This document shows, in pieces, positions 61,579 through 64,000 of a stretch of 64,000 bases of DNA. The translations under genes were made by a program, and so were the position numbers. The stretch is taken from NCBI RefSeq assembly GCF_014489555.1, contig NZ_CP060784.1:3844001-3908000 (forward strand), written 5' to 3'. A model generated the notes under the pieces. The model was given only the letters and a program-made list of their open reading frames with translations, was not told the DNA's origin and searched no databases. Each line of letters starts with the position of its first letter. Position 1 is the first letter of the stretch. The stretch is from Hymenobacter qilianensis. Lineage in GTDB: Bacteria > Bacteroidota > Bacteroidia > Cytophagales > Hymenobacteraceae.

Positions 61579-63273
61579 TTAAAAATCATAGGTCACGCCC
61601 GCCAGTACGTTGATGCCCTTCACCGGGTAGTTCAGGAAACGCTCGTACTTGCGGCCCAGCAAATTGTTGCCTAAAGCAAAGATTGACAGATTTTCTGAGA
61701 AACGATAATCGCCACGCAGGTTCAAATCTACCACTGTGTCCGTAGGACGCACCACCTGCACCAAGTCATCAGCAATGCCGCCGGCCTTATAGCCTACTCC
61801 GAAACTAGAGCTATACGTATATAACTCCGCCCCTAGCAACAGTTTATCGCCAACGTTGTGAGTTCCGAACAGCACCGACTGGAAAGCAGGCCGGTGAAAA
61901 GCTTCAGCCAAGGTCTTGGTGTTATAGCCATTGTAATCAGCCTTTACGCCCAACCGAAATTGCTCAGCAGCATTATAAATCACTTCCCCGTGCACATTAA
62001 GCAATTGTGTTGACTTGCGGTCGTACACTAAGTCAAAACGAGAGGTATCGGTAGGGCTGTTAGCGTAGAAATACAAGTTGCGGTCGTTAGCGGCCGTTAC
62101 TTTGGCACTTACTGACAGACCCCGAGCAGGTGTCGCCGTAAAGCCTCCGTAAATAGTTGGCCCCCGGTGCGTATCGGCCACGCGCTGGTTAGGAGCCAGC
62201 CAGGGGTTTTCGGTGGTCAGATCGTACATAGTCACGCGCTGCAATGCCCCTCCCAGTCCGCCAAACACCACAAATTTATCCTCGGCCACGGTGTAGCCCA
62301 AGCGAATTGCCGGATACACATTGAACTGCGAAGCTGTACCAATGGTGTCACCGGTGTAGCCCAGGGTAGCGCCCACCGATACGGCCAACCGGTTCAGATC
62401 GGCTTCAAAAGCCGGCGTGAACTGTACGAATGGCCGACTAGTAGTAGTCAACTCGTCCTTTTGCGATATCAGGGATACATCACCATTCAATGCGATTCGA
62501 CCTTTCTCACCCAACGCATAGCCTGAGCGGAGCGACGCATTGAAGTTGCTTTCGCTAGCCGCAAACCGATCTTTCCAATAGTTAAAGCCTACGCCAAAGT
62601 CGTACTGAAAAGCCGCATCGGCGGCGCGGTTGCGGGCATATACCTTCGCGGCGGCGCGGGTGAACACTTGCTTGATGTCATCGACATCGGGGGGCAAATT
62701 CTGGGTCTCACGGTTGTAGCCGTAAAAATTATACCGCTCCCGCCCCAAATCTAGCTTGGCGCCCAAGGCAGCAGTACCACTGTAGGTTTCGCCATTCAGC
62801 CCCAGGCTGGTCTGGCTGAGGCTGGAGTTCTTACGGTCAACGGGTCCGCGTGAAGAAGAAATGTGGCTAAAATCGAGGCCATAGGAAGCGGCCTCATTGC
62901 GCGTGTTATGCAGGTAAGCCTTGCCGTAGATGGTCCCGTAGTTGCCCAGCGCGCCCTTCAGGTAGTTGCCGGTCTGGGGGGCTAATTCTTCCTGTTTGAT
63001 CGTGAGAACGCGCACCGACGGATTGAGGCGGTCGGCAGGCAGCCGAAAGTCGGGATAAGTGAACTGTACCGTTTGTGCCTGCGGGGTTGGTGCCTCTACT
63101 TTGATCTTATCAAAGTTGCGCGTCGCCTCGGGCAGCTCGTTCACGCGCTCCTTTACAATTTCAATTTCAGCGTCTTCAATTTTGCCCCCCGGCCGCTGCT
63201 GTGCCCACGAATAGCGGGGCGCGGCCACGGCCAGCAATGTGACCAGAGCCAGGGAATAAGGCGAGCGAAGCAT
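61579..63273 (-). CDS. outer-membrane beta-barrel protein, TonB-dependent-receptor-like
   Basis: 564 aa from MLRSPYSLAL. Signal peptide (LALVTLLAVAAPRYSWAQ), a periplasmic segment (KIEDAEIEIVKERVNELPEATRNF), then many alternating beta strands ending VLAGVTYDF with a terminal Phe, the outer-membrane assembly signal. Shorter than full receptors and without a clear plug, as in the barrel commonly found beside the SPOR gene in Bacteroidota. Its ligand is unknown. Contains AAATTTGCCCCCC-like motif copies (62689-62694, 63185-63190) and still reads through. Confidence 0.75.
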   Translation of the reverse strand: MLRSPYSLALVTLLAVAAPRYSWAQQRPGGKIEDAEIEIVKERVNELPEATRNFDKIKVEAPTPQAQTVQFTYPDFRLPADRLNPSVRVLTIKQEELAPQTGNYLKGALGNYGTIYGKAYLHNTRNEAASYGLDFSHISSSRGPVDRKNSSLSQTSLGLNGETYSGTAALGAKLDLGRERYNFYGYNRETQNLPPDVDDIKQVFTRAAAKVYARNRAADAAFQYDFGVGFNYWKDRFAASESNFNASLRSGYALGEKGRIALNGDVSLISQKDELTTTSRPFVQFTPAFEADLNRLAVSVGATLGYTGDTIGTASQFNVYPAIRLGYTVAEDKFVVFGGLGGALQRVTMYDLTTENPWLAPNQRVADTHRGPTIYGGFTATPARGLSVSAKVTAANDRNLYFYANSPTDTSRFDLVYDRKSTQLLNVHGEVIYNAAEQFRLGVKADYNGYNTKTLAEAFHRPAFQSVLFGTHNVGDKLLLGAELYTYSSSFGVGYKAGGIADDLVQVVRPTDTVVDLNLRGDYRFSENLSIFALGNNLLGRKYERFLNYPVKGINVLAGVTYDF

Positions 63274-63373
63274 CATAGCAACGGAGTTGGGTTTAATATA
63301 AGCTTAGATTTAAATCAGCTTATTCAACCATTTATTAATCAGTTATTTATTATTTCAGCAAAACAGAGTCGCC

Positions 63374-64000
63374 CTATTCTTCTACGGGTACTGGGGAAGT
63401 TGTAGTATCGGTTGGCTGAGTCTGAGTAGGCTGCAAAGCCTGACGCGCAGCAGCCCGACGAGCGGCTGGCGAAGCTGGTTTGGCAGGAGTTGTTTTGGTG
63501 CCCGCCGGCGATGTGCTTGTAGGCTTGGCACCACTCGTTGCAGGCGCCGGTGCAGCGCCATCGGCGGGCAGAGCAGCTAGTCGCTGCTTAGCGCCTTCGA
63601 TGATTTCCGCCACCGGGAATTTGTTGTCGATGATGGAATTCAGCGTGGCACGTGCCTGGAAATTATCACCCTGCAATGCGTAGATATCGGCGATAAGTAG
63701 AAAGCCCCGACCCTGCCACAGCTCATATTTGGAGGCGTTGGTTTTGTAGGCCGCATCCAAGGCCTCAGGGTATTTCTTCTGGTCGAATAATACCTGGGCC
63801 AAAAGGTATTGCGCCTCTGCGCCATTTTCATCTGTGGCCGTGCTGGCTGCGGTAGTCAGCTCGGGAATGGCTTGGTCCAGGTTGCCAGCTTTGTAGCTGG
63901 CTTTGCCCAAATAAAGCAGTGCCGCATTGGTCGCGTTCAGCGAAGCACTACCCAACGCCCGTAGATCCTGAGCCACGCGGCGGGTGCCGTCGTAGTCACC
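63374..64000 (-). CDS. TPR-repeat protein, C-terminal part (runs off the window)
   Basis: The frame continues past 64000, so only the last 208 or so residues are seen. TPR-like helices: NAALLYLGKASYKAGNLDQAIPELTTAAS, AEAQYLLAQVLFDQKKYPEALDAAYKT, GRGFLLIADIYALQGDNFQARATLNSII, then a Pro/Ala/Thr-rich tail (PAPATSGAKPTSTSPAG...). Resembles the large TPR lipoprotein-like proteins that accompany SPOR and TonB genes in Bacteroidota. About 100 bp upstream of the barrel gene and likely in one operon with it. Confidence 0.75.
   Translation of the reverse strand, partial: GDYDGTRRVAQDLRALGSASLNATNAALLYLGKASYKAGNLDQAIPELTTAASTATDENGAEAQYLLAQVLFDQKKYPEALDAAYKTNASKYELWQGRGFLLIADIYALQGDNFQARATLNSIIDNKFPVAEIIEGAKQRLAALPADGAAPAPATSGAKPTSTSPAGTKTTPAKPASPAARRAAARQALQPTQTQPTDTTTSPVPVEE

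Overview
The window looks like a piece of chromosome from a Bacteroidota member of the Cytophagales, most likely Hymenobacter or a close relative (inference). The evidence is: moderately GC-rich coding sequence; promoters of the Bacteroidota type with a TAnnTTTG -7 box; a subtilase with a type IX secretion C-terminal domain; a TonB/ExbB/ExbD cluster with a HU-CCDC81/SPOR protein and outer-membrane barrels; and a complete hisGDCBHAFI operon. I saw no rRNA, tRNA, CRISPR array or insertion sequence.

Layout. 1-0.8 kb: an AT-rich SRA-HNH modification-dependent nuclease. 0.8-12.9 kb: housekeeping genes (thioesterase, AlkD-type repair protein, DEAD-box helicase, HI0933-type flavoprotein, SDRs, glycosyltransferase, HD protein). 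13.0-16.9 kb: gyrA and a TPR protein. 17-18.7 kb: an AT-rich island with short repeats and an orphan winged-helix-like gene. 19-28.7 kb: GDPD, a nucleotide-sugar epimerase, a very large transporter-HEAT-cNMP fusion, YitT, a 7TM protein with a histidine kinase, and two tandem lipoproteins. 28.9-31.3 kb: PAP2, a LAB_N-domain membrane protein and a polyprenol-type glycosyltransferase. 31.5-40.2 kb: the his operon on the minus strand, headed by a histidine-rich leader peptide and an attenuator. 40.4-47.4 kb: DUF2911, Crp/Fnr, sterol-desaturase-type hydroxylase, XRE membrane protein, aspartic protease, TonB-dependent receptor. 47.4-56.4 kb: rpe, a RES/Xre toxin-antitoxin pair, T9SS subtilase, mnmA, TrpF-like protein, trmB. 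56.5-64 kb: folC, tonB, exbD, exbB, SPOR protein, outer-membrane barrel and a TPR protein running off the edge.

Two window-wide signals stand out. First, 15 genes, including gyrA, hisG, hisB, rpe, trmB, folC, exbB and tonB, are interrupted by 21 single-base losses, nearly all in G or C runs. Adding one base at each restores a full-length family protein, so I read these as homopolymer under-calls in the assembly, not gene death. I annotate such genes over their full span. Second, an asymmetric motif, A/T-tract-TGCCCCCCAG, recurs dozens of times inside genes on both strands and forms inverted pairs in most of the intrinsic terminators. That is the arrangement known for DNA uptake sequences in other phyla.

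There is also a family of about 100-bp hairpin elements with long, co-varying arms (GTCATGCAG...GAAGCATCTCGC), found six times, once inside the his operon. The his leader peptide with its mutually exclusive hairpins is the clearest regulatory system in the window.
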